From contig CAYGJS010000029.1 of the NCBI GenBank assembly GCA_964350435.1, positions 1 through 26,929 on the forward strand: 26,929 bases of DNA, read 5' to 3'. The position numbers were made by a program, and so were the translations under genes. The stretch is from TMED27 sp964350435 (lineage in GTDB: Bacteria > Pseudomonadota > Alphaproteobacteria > Micavibrionales > Micavibrionaceae). Positions 1 to 6,960 of the stretch are shown here, piece by piece (positions within the stretch are counted from its first letter, which is position 1; every line of letters begins with the position of its first letter). Below the pieces are notes generated by a model. It was not told the origin of the DNA, searched no databases, and saw only the letters and a list, made by a program, of their open reading frames with translations.

Positions 1-70
1 TACAACGCTCAACACAATCGTAACGTCCAATTGTTAATTAAAATCACTATAGTTTGGCTTCTTCCATCCC

Positions 71-1699
71 CTACTCCCACTCAATTGTCCCGGGGGGTTT
101 GGAGGTGATGTCGTAGGTGACGCGGTTGATACCGCTGACTTCATTAATGATGCGCGTGCTCACGCGACCCAAAAATTCATGTTCGAAGGGGTAGTAATCG
201 GCGGTCATGCCGTCGGTGCTTGTGACGGCGCGCAGAGCGCAGACATATTCGTATGTTCGTCCATCGCCCATGACGCCGACGGAGCGGACGGGCAGAAGCA
301 CGACGAAGGCTTGCCAGATTTCGTCATACAGCCCCGCCTTTTTGATTTCCTCGAGATAAATTACATCGGCTTTGCGGAGAATTTCGAGTTTTTCGGGGGT
401 GATTTCGCCCGGAATGCGGATGGCCAGACCCGGCCCCGGGAAGGGGTGGCGGCGGATGAAATCTTCGGGCATGCCCAATGCTCTACCCAGATCGCGGACT
501 TCGTCTTTAAACAGCTCGCGCATGGGTTCCACGAGTTTGAGGTTCATGCGTTCGGGCAGGCCGCCGACATTGTGGTGGGATTTGATGGTGACGGACGGGC
601 CGCCCGTGAAGCTTACGCTTTCGATGACATCGGGGTAGAGCGTGCCTTGGGCGAGGAACTCTACTCCCTTTTGGGCACCGCCGACGCGCTTGGCGCAGTT
701 TTCGAAGACCTCGATGAACATGGTGCCGATGAGTTTACGCTTCATTTCGGGGTCGGAAATGCCCGTGAGGCCGCCGAGGAATTTTTCCGATGCGTCTTCG
801 TGGATCAGCGGGATTTGATAGTGATTTTTGAACAGGTCAACGACTTGCTGGCTTTCGCCTGTGCGCATCAGGCCGGTATCGACATAGATACAGGTGAGCT
901 GGTCGCCGATGGCTTCGTGCAGCAAAATGGCAGTGACGGAGCTGTCTACGCCGCCTGAAAGGCCGCAAATGACCTTGGCGTCGCCGACTTGGGCGCGGAT
1001 TTTGGCAATCGCTTCTTCGCGGAAATTGGCCATGGTCCAGTCGCCTGTGCAGCCGCAGACTTCATGGGTGAAGTTGCGGTATAATTCTGCGCCGTGGGGG
1101 GTGTGGACGACTTCGGGGTGGAATTGTACGCCGTAGAATTTGCGCTTTGTGTCGGCGATGAAGGCATAGGGCGCGCCTTCGGATTTGGCGATGACGCGGA
1201 ACCCTTCGGGGAGTTGCGATACGTGGTCGCCGTGGCTCATCCAGACTTGTTCATGTGCGCCTTTGTCCCAGACATTGGTGGTAATAGAGGAATGGTCGAT
1301 CACATCGACGAAGGCACGGCCGAATTCGCGGCTGCCGCCGGTTTTATTTTGCTCGCCTTCGACGGTGCCGCCGAGTTGTTTGACCATGGTTTGCTGGCCG
1401 TAGCAGATGCCGAAGACCGGCACGCCGAGGGTGAAGACGATGTCGGGCGCGGTGGGCGCGTCTTTGTCGAGAACGCTGCAGGGGCCGCCGGACAGGATTA
1501 TGCCCTTGGGGTTATAGGCTTTGATTTTTTCATCGGTGGCGGTGTTGAAGGGCCAGATCTCGCAGTATACGCCGCTTTCGCGGACCCTGCGAGCGATGAG
1601 CTGGGTGACCTGCGAGCCGAAATCGAGGATCAGGATATGTTCGTGGGATTTACCGATTTCGGGGGTGATTACGGACTCTGTGGCTTGTTGTGCGGTCAT
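71..1699 (-). CDS. guaA: GMP synthase (glutamine-hydrolysing)
   Basis: Converts XMP, ATP and glutamine to GMP in de novo purine synthesis in the cytoplasm. The 542-aa protein has the complete two-part architecture. The class I glutamine amidotransferase domain carries the nucleophile in GICYGQQ (Cys99) and the FHPE motif (His194, Glu196). The ATP pyrophosphatase domain has the P-loop SGGVDSS at about 248-254, and the family C-terminus KPPGTIEWE is intact. Length is slightly above the usual 510-525 aa because of about 20 extra N-terminal residues. The ATG at 1699 has an AGGAAA ribosome binding site a few bases upstream; translation from a later codon nearer HILILDFGSQ cannot be excluded. It is divergent from metF across a short gap. 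The identification is certain; only the exact start is open. Confidence 0.97.
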   Translation of the reverse strand: MTAQQATESVITPEIGKSHEHILILDFGSQVTQLIARRVRESGVYCEIWPFNTATDEKIKAYNPKGIILSGGPCSVLDKDAPTAPDIVFTLGVPVFGICYGQQTMVKQLGGTVEGEQNKTGGSREFGRAFVDVIDHSSITTNVWDKGAHEQVWMSHGDHVSQLPEGFRVIAKSEGAPYAFIADTKRKFYGVQFHPEVVHTPHGAELYRNFTHEVCGCTGDWTMANFREEAIAKIRAQVGDAKVICGLSGGVDSSVTAILLHEAIGDQLTCIYVDTGLMRTGESQQVVDLFKNHYQIPLIHEDASEKFLGGLTGISDPEMKRKLIGTMFIEVFENCAKRVGGAQKGVEFLAQGTLYPDVIESVSFTGGPSVTIKSHHNVGGLPERMNLKLVEPMRELFKDEVRDLGRALGMPEDFIRRHPFPGPGLAIRIPGEITPEKLEILRKADVIYLEEIKKAGLYDEIWQAFVVLLPVRSVGVMGDGRTYEYVCALRAVTSTDGMTADYYPFEHEFLGRVSTRIINEVSGINRVTYDITSKPPGTIEWE

Positions 1700-1773
1700 G
1701 GGTTTCCTAACGCTTAAATCTATGGAATTGTATTAAGCTAAATTTGATAAAACGTAAAGCCTTGGAGCGCGCG
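1700..1773. promoter_or_regulatory. Divergent intergenic region guaA / metF
   Basis: This 74-bp AT-rich gap must hold the promoters of two genes that leave in opposite directions. On the minus strand a weak sigma70-like pair can be read (TTTACG, 17 nt, TAATAC) ahead of guaA. No convincing -35/-10 pair was found for metF, and no clear operator or riboswitch fold was seen. The assignment is positional inference. Confidence 0.35.
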
Positions 1774-2634
1774 ATGACACAGCCGACGATATCGTTTGAA
1801 TTCTTTCCGCCGAAAAATGAGAAAATGGCGGAGGTTTTGTGGGGGGCTGTGCCTGAGCTGGCGGCTTTAGCGCCGAGCTATATGACGGTGACCTATGGCG
1901 CGGGGGGATCGACGAGCACGGGGACGGTTGAAACTTTGAAGAAGATGATGGGGGAGAATGAGGGCATACCGCTGGCGTCGCATTTCACGTTTATCAATGC
2001 GACCAAGGACGAGCTGAAGGCCTATACGGACGGGCTTTGGGATATGGGGGTTAAGCATATTGTGGCGCTGCGCGGGGACATGCCTGCGGATTCGGATGTG
2101 CAGTGGCCTTTGGAGGCGGACGCGCGGTATTTTCAGTATACTTCGGATTTTGTGGCAGGGCTCAAGGGCTGGCATGATTTCGAGATTTCGGTGGGGTGTT
2201 ATCCGGAAAAGCACCCTGATGCGCCTTCACTGGAGGCGGATATTGCGGCGTTGAAGTTGAAATGTGACGCGGGCGCTGACCGCGCTATTACGCAGTTTTT
2301 CTTTGATAACGACGTGTATTACGCGTTTCGCGAGGCGTGCGAAAAGGCGGGGATCGAAACGCCGATCGTGCCGGGCTTGCTTCCGATTTATGATTTTAAA
2401 TCGATGTGTGGTTTCGCAAAACGCTGTCAGGCCAGCGTTCCGGATTGGCTGCATGGGAAGTTCGAGGATGTTTCGGAGGAAGATGCGATGAAAATTGCGA
2501 CCGACTTGCTCATCGGGCAGTCGCTGGATTTGGCGGATAATGGAGTTGAGCATATTCATTATTACACGATGAATAAAGCGCCGATTACTGTTGCGGCGGC
2601 GCAGGCGCTCGGGCATAAGGCGAAGGCGGCTTAG
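1774..2634 (+). CDS. metF: 5,10-methylenetetrahydrofolate reductase
   Basis: Reduces 5,10-methylene-THF to 5-methyl-THF with NADH and FAD, supplying the methyl group for methionine synthesis. The N-terminal signature SFEFFPPKNEK is present, followed by the TIM-barrel segments VTYGAGGST, HIVALRGDMP, and ITQFFFDNDVYY (FAD and folate contact region), and PGLLPIYDF. With the ATG at 1774 the protein is 286 aa, normal for MetF. The open frame extends back to a TTG at 1744, but the 10 extra residues are not family-like, and GGAG lies about 7 nt before the 1774 ATG, so the later start is chosen. It is a single gene, convergent with the downstream pseudouridine synthase. Its plus strand is G-rich, unlike almost everything downstream of about 2.7 kb. 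Confidence 0.95.
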   Translation: MTQPTISFEFFPPKNEKMAEVLWGAVPELAALAPSYMTVTYGAGGSTSTGTVETLKKMMGENEGIPLASHFTFINATKDELKAYTDGLWDMGVKHIVALRGDMPADSDVQWPLEADARYFQYTSDFVAGLKGWHDFEISVGCYPEKHPDAPSLEADIAALKLKCDAGADRAITQFFFDNDVYYAFREACEKAGIETPIVPGLLPIYDFKSMCGFAKRCQASVPDWLHGKFEDVSEEDAMKIATDLLIGQSLDLADNGVEHIHYYTMNKAPITVAAAQALGHKAKAA

Positions 2635-2644
2635 GCTCCTGTTT

Positions 2645-3346
2645 TTAAAACGGGCAGGGGTCGATGAATGTCATCATCTCGCCGCTGGTGGGGTGACGAA
2701 TGGTCAGGCTCTCGGCATGAAGCTGAAGACGATCCGCCGCCTTCTCCGCCTCCTCGGGCGCATAAAAAGGCTCGCCCAATATTGGGAACCCCATCTCCGC
2801 CATATGCACGCGAAGCTGGTGTGACCGCCCCGTAATCGGCGTCAGCTTCACCCGCGTGAACGGCGCGCCATCCGGCAATTCCCCGCGCTCAATCACTTCC
2901 CAATCGGTCTGCGCTGGCCGTCCGTTCTCGTAACACACCATCTGCCGCGGACGGTTCACCCAATCTACGCAAAGCGGCAAATCCACTTGCCCCCGCTCGC
3001 CCTCAATATGTCCCCAAACCCGCGCTATATATGATTTTTCGGTCTTGCGCTCCTCGAACTGCAATCCCAAATTCGCCTGCGCGCGTTTATTCATCGCCAT
3101 CAAAAACACGCCCGACGTATCGTGATCCAGCCGATGCACCAAAAGCGCGCCCTTATATTCCGCCGCCGCCCGCGTTTGCAGGGAATCCTTATGATCTTCA
3201 GGCCGCCCGGGAACGCTCAAAAGCCCGCTGGGCTTGGACAGCACCAGCAGATCGTCATCATCATAAAGAACCTGCAAAGGGTCCTGTGGCGGATTATAAA
3301 TAAGAGGGGGGATCGGTTTTTTAGGCGTTAAAGACAACTTTAACAC
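2645..3346 (-). CDS. RluA-family RNA pseudouridine synthase
   Basis: Isomerises uridine to pseudouridine in structured RNA. The catalytic signature HRLDHDTSG with Asp74 is intact, as are the upstream LLVLSKPSGLLSVPG and downstream GRSHQLRVHM segments that define the RluA family. At 233 aa it has the catalytic domain only, with no S4 domain, the size range of RluA itself (23S rRNA U746 and tRNA U32 in E. coli). The exact target RNA is not predictable. The start is a GTG at 3346 that overlaps the end of the upstream 77-aa gene by 26 bp; no good ribosome binding site is visible, so translational coupling is likely. An in-frame TTG a few codons later is an alternative start. Confidence 0.9.
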   Translation of the reverse strand: MLKLSLTPKKPIPPLIYNPPQDPLQVLYDDDDLLVLSKPSGLLSVPGRPEDHKDSLQTRAAAEYKGALLVHRLDHDTSGVFLMAMNKRAQANLGLQFEERKTEKSYIARVWGHIEGERGQVDLPLCVDWVNRPRQMVCYENGRPAQTDWEVIERGELPDGAPFTRVKLTPITGRSHQLRVHMAEMGFPILGEPFYAPEEAEKAADRLQLHAESLTIRHPTSGEMMTFIDPCPF

Positions 3347-3551
3347 CGCGTTTCTTGAAATAGGCCTGCATCATCTTGCGCCCGGCGCGGTTGCCCTGCG
3401 CCAAACGCGCAACGTCAAATGTCGCTTCTGCCGCGCCAATCGCGGCCATCGCGGCCTTCAAATTCGCGATATGCAGGTCGATATCCTCGTTATTATTATC
3501 CAGCGATCCGTAAACCGCTTCTTGCGCGTCTTTTAAACTGAGAACACTCAT
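3321..3551 (-). CDS. Small conserved-looking protein, unknown function (77 aa)
   Basis: Not recognised. The frame is open back to 3638, but the upstream residues (Cys-, Tyr- and Trp-rich) look non-coding, and the ATG at 3551 starting MSVLSLKDAQ is the natural start. The product is predicted to be mainly helical, begins acidic (NNNEDIDLH), has an Ala-rich central helix and ends basic (RAGRKMMQAYFKKRGVKVV), a charge layout that could suit RNA or protein binding. No Cys, no signal peptide and no membrane segment are present. It overlaps the 5' end of the RluA-type gene, so the two are probably co-transcribed and translationally coupled. It is divergent from the 54-aa Cys/His peptide gene. Reality as a gene is fairly likely from composition and overlap; function is unknown. 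Confidence 0.6.
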   Translation of the reverse strand: MSVLSLKDAQEAVYGSLDNNNEDIDLHIANLKAAMAAIGAAEATFDVARLAQGNRAGRKMMQAYFKKRGVKVVFNA

Positions 3552-3625
3552 CTTCAAAAATCCTTGTATTTTAGTGCAGTAATGATGTATCAGATTTTCT
3601 TCACAATACAAATAAAAGGTGCACC

Positions 3626-3790
3626 ATGGTGGATTCAAACAAGATTAAAAAACTGCTCGGCATGTCAACCTCTATGCCATTGGGCGCGGCCGGCAATAAG
3701 CCGTCATTCATGACAGGCAGCAATTTATCCTCACATGCGCATGGCGCAGGCTGCGGATGCCATCACCACGAAGAAGAAGACGAAGAATAA
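3626..3790 (+). CDS. 54-aa peptide with Cys/His/Glu C-terminal tail, putative metal binder
   Basis: A short gene below common length cut-offs. The ATG at 3626 is preceded by AAAGG about 6 nt upstream, and the frame ends with TAA at 3790. The product begins MVDSNKIKKLLGMS, has a Ser/Gly/Met-rich middle and ends in HAHGAGCGCHHHEEEDEE. That tail has five His and two Cys within 18 residues, followed by an acidic end. Tails of this type bind Ni, Zn or Cu in proteins such as SlyD, HypB or small metallochaperones, but no known family was recognised. No signal peptide is present, so it is probably cytoplasmic. It lies in a 74-bp divergent gap from the 77-aa protein and about 96 bp upstream of pdxS. 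A RiPP precursor is an alternative, but no modification enzyme is adjacent. Confidence 0.6.
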   Translation: MVDSNKIKKLLGMSTSMPLGAAGNKPSFMTGSNLSSHAHGAGCGCHHHEEEDEE

Positions 3791-3886
3791 AAAAATTCAA
3801 AGAAATGCAGCGGGGCAATAGTTTCTTTGCTTTTATGTACTATATGTGCATAAATACCGCAGTTTTCAAAGGATAAGGATAAAAAC

Positions 3887-4771
3887 ATGGGCGAAAATGT
3901 CATCAATATCAAAACCGGTCTGGCCGAAATGCTTAAAGGCGGCGTTATCATGGATGTGGTCACAGCCGAACAAGCCAAAGTCGCAGAAGACGCCGGCGCA
4001 GTCGCTGTTATGGCCCTGGAGCGCGTACCATCCGATATCCGCAAAGCCGGCGGCGTTGCCCGCATGTCCCCGCCTGACCTGATTGAAGAGATCATGAAAG
4101 CCTCCTCCATTCCTGTGATGGCAAAATGCCGCATTGGCCACTTCGCCGAAGCGCAGCTTTTGCAGCAAATGGGCGTAGATTTCATCGACGAGAGCGAAGT
4201 CTTAACGCCTGCTGATGAACAGTTCCACATCAACAAACACGATTTTAAAACGCCTTTTGTCTGCGGCGCGAAAAATCTGGGCGAAGCCCTTCGCCGTATC
4301 GGCGAAGGTGCGGCCCTCATGCGCACCAAAGGCGAGCCAGGCACAGGCAATATTGTCGAAGCCGTGCGCCACATGCGCCAGATCAATGATGAAATCCGCC
4401 GCGTTGTGAACTCCGATGACAGCGAGCTCATGACCATGGCCCGTGATATGGGCGCGCCGTATGAACTTCTGAAAGTTGTAAAATCATTGGGCAGACTTCC
4501 CGTGCCGAATTTCGCGGCTGGCGGTATAGCCACCCCTGCGGACGCCGCGCTCTGTATGCAGCTCGGCGCGGAAACTGTGTTCGTAGGCTCAGGGATTTTC
4601 AAATCCGACAATCCCGAAAAATTTGCCAAAGCCATCGTCAAGGCCACCGCGCATTTCGATGACCCTGCGATCGTGCTTCAGGCCTCCAAAGAACTCGGCG
4701 GCGTAGCGATGCGCGGCACCGAGATTTCCGAGCTGGATGAACCGATGAAAATGGCCAATCGCGGCTGGTAA
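3887..4771 (+). CDS. pdxS: Pyridoxal 5'-phosphate synthase, lyase subunit PdxS
   Basis: Makes PLP directly from ribose 5-phosphate, glyceraldehyde 3-phosphate and ammonia, the ammonia coming from PdxT. The 294-aa protein is full length for the family. Diagnostic segments are present in order: LAEMLKGGVIMDV, AVMALERVPSDIR, MSPPDLI, PVMAKCRIGHF, VDFIDESEVLTPAD, FVCGAKNLGEALRRI, RTKGEPGTGN, the second phosphate-site region FAAGGIATPADAAL and VFVGSGIFKSDNP. The ribosome binding region is AAGGATAAGGAT about 9 nt before the ATG. Most alphaproteobacteria use the PdxA/PdxJ (DXP-dependent) route, so this gene pair is unusual for the class. pdxT follows after a 94-bp gap that holds an inverted repeat. 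Confidence 0.97.
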   Translation: MGENVINIKTGLAEMLKGGVIMDVVTAEQAKVAEDAGAVAVMALERVPSDIRKAGGVARMSPPDLIEEIMKASSIPVMAKCRIGHFAEAQLLQQMGVDFIDESEVLTPADEQFHINKHDFKTPFVCGAKNLGEALRRIGEGAALMRTKGEPGTGNIVEAVRHMRQINDEIRRVVNSDDSELMTMARDMGAPYELLKVVKSLGRLPVPNFAAGGIATPADAALCMQLGAETVFVGSGIFKSDNPEKFAKAIVKATAHFDDPAIVLQASKELGGVAMRGTEISELDEPMKMANRGW

Positions 4772-4783
4772 AATTAAAAATTG

Positions 4784-4859
4784 AACCACAATGATCACAA
4801 CGGACACTGCGTTTATTTTAAATATATATCCTCGTTTGGACTTAGTGGTCTTAGTGGTT
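4784..4859. repeat. Imperfect 24-nt inverted repeat in the pdxS-pdxT gap
   Basis: The left arm (4784-4807) begins AACCACAATGATCAC. The right arm (4836-4859), read in reverse complement, begins AACCACTAAGACCAC. The arms agree at most positions and are separated by a 28-nt AT-rich spacer. In RNA this would form a long imperfect hairpin ending 6 nt before the pdxT ATG, exactly where a ribosome binding site should be, and no ordinary Shine-Dalgarno is visible there. The sequence resembles dispersed palindromic repeats rather than a terminator, since no T-run follows. Confidence 0.65.
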
Positions 4860-4865
4860 TAAAAA

Positions 4866-5516
4866 ATGAAAAACCCCATCATCGGCTGCCTCGCGCTCCA
4901 AGGCGCAGTAGAACTTCACCGCCCGCATATAGAAGGCGCAGGAGCGGAGTTTCGCGCGGTGAAAACGCCGCAGCATTTTGATGAAATCGATGCCTTCATC
5001 CTGCCTGGCGGCGAAAGCACGACGATGCTGAAACTCATTGCGAACTTCGACCTCTGGGATGTTTTGACCGCCCAATTTGCGAAAAAGCCTGTCTGGGGTA
5101 TTTGCGCAGGGAGCATCCTGATAGCGGATAAAGTCCTGGTAAGCCCCAAAATGCTTCCCCTGCGAAAGCAGGGGCCATCGCATTCCCCCGAAGAAGATCC
5201 CCGCTTACGCGAGGAAGACCAATGGCAAACCCAGAAATCTTTCGCCCTCCTGCCCATGACGATTGAGCGCAACGGCTATGGCCGTCAGCTCGAAAGCCAC
5301 CACGCGCAGGTTCAAGGCTATGAGGTGTCTTTCATCCGCGCACCGATTATAAAAGAATGCGGCAAAGATGTTGAGGTGAAGGCCCTGCATAACGGCGACC
5401 CCGTATGGGTGCAGCGCGGCCAGTATATAGCCACCACCTTCCACCCCGAACTTACGCAGAGTTTCCCATCGCCGATGCATCAGGCCTTCGTTGACTTGGT
5501 GGCCAAAACGGCCTAA
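4866..5516 (+). CDS. pdxT: Pyridoxal 5'-phosphate synthase, glutaminase subunit PdxT, with in-frame repeat insertion
   Basis: Hydrolyses glutamine and channels ammonia to PdxS. The 216-aa protein has the amidotransferase triad: nucleophile Cys80 in WGICAGS, and His193 and Glu195 in TFHPE. The oxyanion segment LPGGEST (about 47-52), the TIERNGYGRQ segment and the N-terminal GCLALQGAVELH are typical of the family. It is about 26 residues longer than the usual 190 aa. The excess is a hydrophilic, Pro/Glu/Arg-rich segment at about 95-120, encoded by a palindromic repeat element between the Cys-bearing helix and the ERN strand. No Shine-Dalgarno is seen ahead of the ATG; the inverted repeat in the gap ends 6 nt upstream. 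All catalytic residues survive, so the enzyme is probably active with an extra surface loop. thrC begins 10 bp downstream. Confidence 0.95.
   Translation: MKNPIIGCLALQGAVELHRPHIEGAGAEFRAVKTPQHFDEIDAFILPGGESTTMLKLIANFDLWDVLTAQFAKKPVWGICAGSILIADKVLVSPKMLPLRKQGPSHSPEEDPRLREEDQWQTQKSFALLPMTIERNGYGRQLESHHAQVQGYEVSFIRAPIIKECGKDVEVKALHNGDPVWVQRGQYIATTFHPELTQSFPSPMHQAFVDLVAKTA
5148..5225 (+). repeat. Two-hairpin palindromic element inserted in frame in pdxT
   Basis: Two hairpins lie within about 60 nt. The first, at 5157-5174, is cccctgc-gaaa-gcagggg, a perfect 7-bp stem with a GAAA loop. The second, at 5198-5215, is tccccgc-ttac-gcgagga, a 7-bp stem with one mismatch. The same pair of hairpins, in the same order, occurs between acpP and fabF at 18147-18208. 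The coded segment contains PLRKQGP and DPRLREED, which is what such repeats give when read through. The insert length is a multiple of three (about 78 bp) and adds no stop codon. The exact ends are judged from the excess over the usual PdxT length and are good to a few codons. Confidence 0.75.
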
Positions 5517-5526
5517 AAATCGTGCC

Positions 5527-6960
5527 ATGACAAAATACATCTCCACCCGCGGCTTCGGCCTGACCAGCGGCGCGCCGCAAAGCTTTGAACAAGTCCTGCT
5601 CGGCGGCCTTGCGCCCGATGGCGGGCTGTATGTGCCTATGGACGTGCCGAAATTTACCGCCGATGACCTCAAAGATATGGCCGGCAAGCCTTATACCGAA
5701 ATCGCCTACCGCGTCATGGCGCCGTTTGTCGGCGATTGTATCCCTGAAAAGGACTTCCGCAAAATGATTGCCGATGTCTATGCCAGCGATATTTTCGACC
5801 ATAAAGACGTCGCGCCGCTGACCGCCATCAATGATGACATATACCTTATGGAGCTTTTCCGCGGCCCGACACTGGCGTTTAAAGACGTCGCGCTCCAGCT
5901 TCTTGGCCGTTTGTTTGATTACGTGCTGGATAAGCGCGGGCAGCGCATCACCATTGTCGGCGCAACCAGCGGCGATACAGGCTCCGCCGCGATTGAAGGC
6001 TGCCGCATCTGTAAAAACCTCGATATCTTCATCCTGCATCCCAAGGGACGCGTGAGCGATGTTCAGCGCAAGCAAATGACGACGATTTTGGCAGATAATG
6101 TTTTTAACATCGCGCTGGAGGGCAATTTCGATGATTGCCAGAATATCGTCAAAGCGATGTTTGCTGATGAAAGTTTCCGCGATGAGGTTAATCTATCGGC
6201 CATCAATTCTATCAACTGGGCGCGGATTATGGCGCAGGTTGTGTATTACTTCACTTGCGCCATTGCGCTCGGCGCGCCTGAAAAACAAATATCCTTCAGC
6301 GTCCCGACAGGGAATTTCGGCAATGTTTTCGCCGCCCATATCGCGCGCCGCATGGGTCTGCCTATCAAAACGCTGATTGTATCAAGCAACCGTAACGACA
6401 TCCTGACGCGCTTTTTCGAAAGCGGCGAGATGAAGATGAACGCAGTCCATGCCACCAATTCCCCGTCCATGGATATCGGCATTTCGAGTAATTTCGAGCG
6501 CTATTTGTTCGAGCTTCTGGGCGGCGATCCTGAGCGGCTGAAGGGTTTGATGAAAACATTCAAAGAAACCGGACATTTTATGGTCACGGGAGAGGAACTG
6601 AGCCGCGCCCGCGCCGATTTCAAATCCCATCGTTGCGGCGAGCAGGAAACCCTGTCCACCATCAAAGCCTGCTTCGACGCAAACGGCGAAACCATCGACC
6701 CGCATACCGCCGTCGGTCTTTCGGGCGCGCTGGCGCAGCGCCGAGAAATAGAGGGTGCGATTATATCACTGGCCTGCGCGCACCCTGCAAAATTCCCCGA
6801 TGCGGTCGAGCAGGCAACGGGCGCTCGCCCTGCGCTGCCCGCGCGTCTTGGTGACCTGTTTGAGCGGGAAGAGCGTGTAAATATTCTTCGCAATGACCTG
6901 CGCACTGTTCAGAATTTTGTAAAAACCCAGGCCCAAATAACAAAGAAATCAGCAGCATAA
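5527..6960 (+). CDS. thrC: Threonine synthase
   Basis: PLP-dependent enzyme converting O-phosphohomoserine to threonine. At 477 aa it matches the longer proteobacterial/fungal-type ThrC. Visible hallmarks are the N-terminal YISTRGFG and GLAPDGGLYVP, the PLP-lysine region GPTLAFKDVALQ, the phosphate-binding VGATSGDTGSAAI and the SVPTGNFGNVFA loop. The frame is open from 5491, inside pdxT, but homology begins at MTKYISTRG, so the ATG at 5527 is chosen. It starts 10 bp after the pdxT stop with no clear Shine-Dalgarno, which suggests coupled translation. Its stop overlaps the next ATG (TAATG). Placing a PLP enzyme directly behind pdxST is suggestive, but it may be chance because thrC-M16 linkage is common in alphaproteobacteria. 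Confidence 0.96.
   Translation: MTKYISTRGFGLTSGAPQSFEQVLLGGLAPDGGLYVPMDVPKFTADDLKDMAGKPYTEIAYRVMAPFVGDCIPEKDFRKMIADVYASDIFDHKDVAPLTAINDDIYLMELFRGPTLAFKDVALQLLGRLFDYVLDKRGQRITIVGATSGDTGSAAIEGCRICKNLDIFILHPKGRVSDVQRKQMTTILADNVFNIALEGNFDDCQNIVKAMFADESFRDEVNLSAINSINWARIMAQVVYYFTCAIALGAPEKQISFSVPTGNFGNVFAAHIARRMGLPIKTLIVSSNRNDILTRFFESGEMKMNAVHATNSPSMDIGISSNFERYLFELLGGDPERLKGLMKTFKETGHFMVTGEELSRARADFKSHRCGEQETLSTIKACFDANGETIDPHTAVGLSGALAQRREIEGAIISLACAHPAKFPDAVEQATGARPALPARLGDLFEREERVNILRNDLRTVQNFVKTQAQITKKSAA

Noticed and set aside
179..958. 259-aa open frame on the plus strand inside guaA
   Set aside because: It is antisense to an unmistakable guaA, has no recognisable domain and reflects the GC-rich third positions of guaA.
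1744..1773. Earlier TTG start of metF
   Set aside because: The ten extra residues are unlike MetF, and the ATG at 1774 has a suitable GGAG upstream.
2640..2760. dif site or polar FtsK sequences at the composition switch
   Set aside because: No 28-bp dif-like palindrome was seen. GGGCAGGG occurs at 2652-2659 but also in the same orientation at 13432-13439 on the other side, so it gives no polarity.
3626..3790. RiPP (lasso or similar) precursor paired with the AsnB-like enzyme
   Set aside because: The AsnB is about 9 kb away, has a full glutaminase domain with its Cys, and no leader peptidase or RRE protein is nearby.
3763..4647. 294-aa open frame on the minus strand across pdxS
   Set aside because: It is a Ser-rich antisense shadow of pdxS with no family features.
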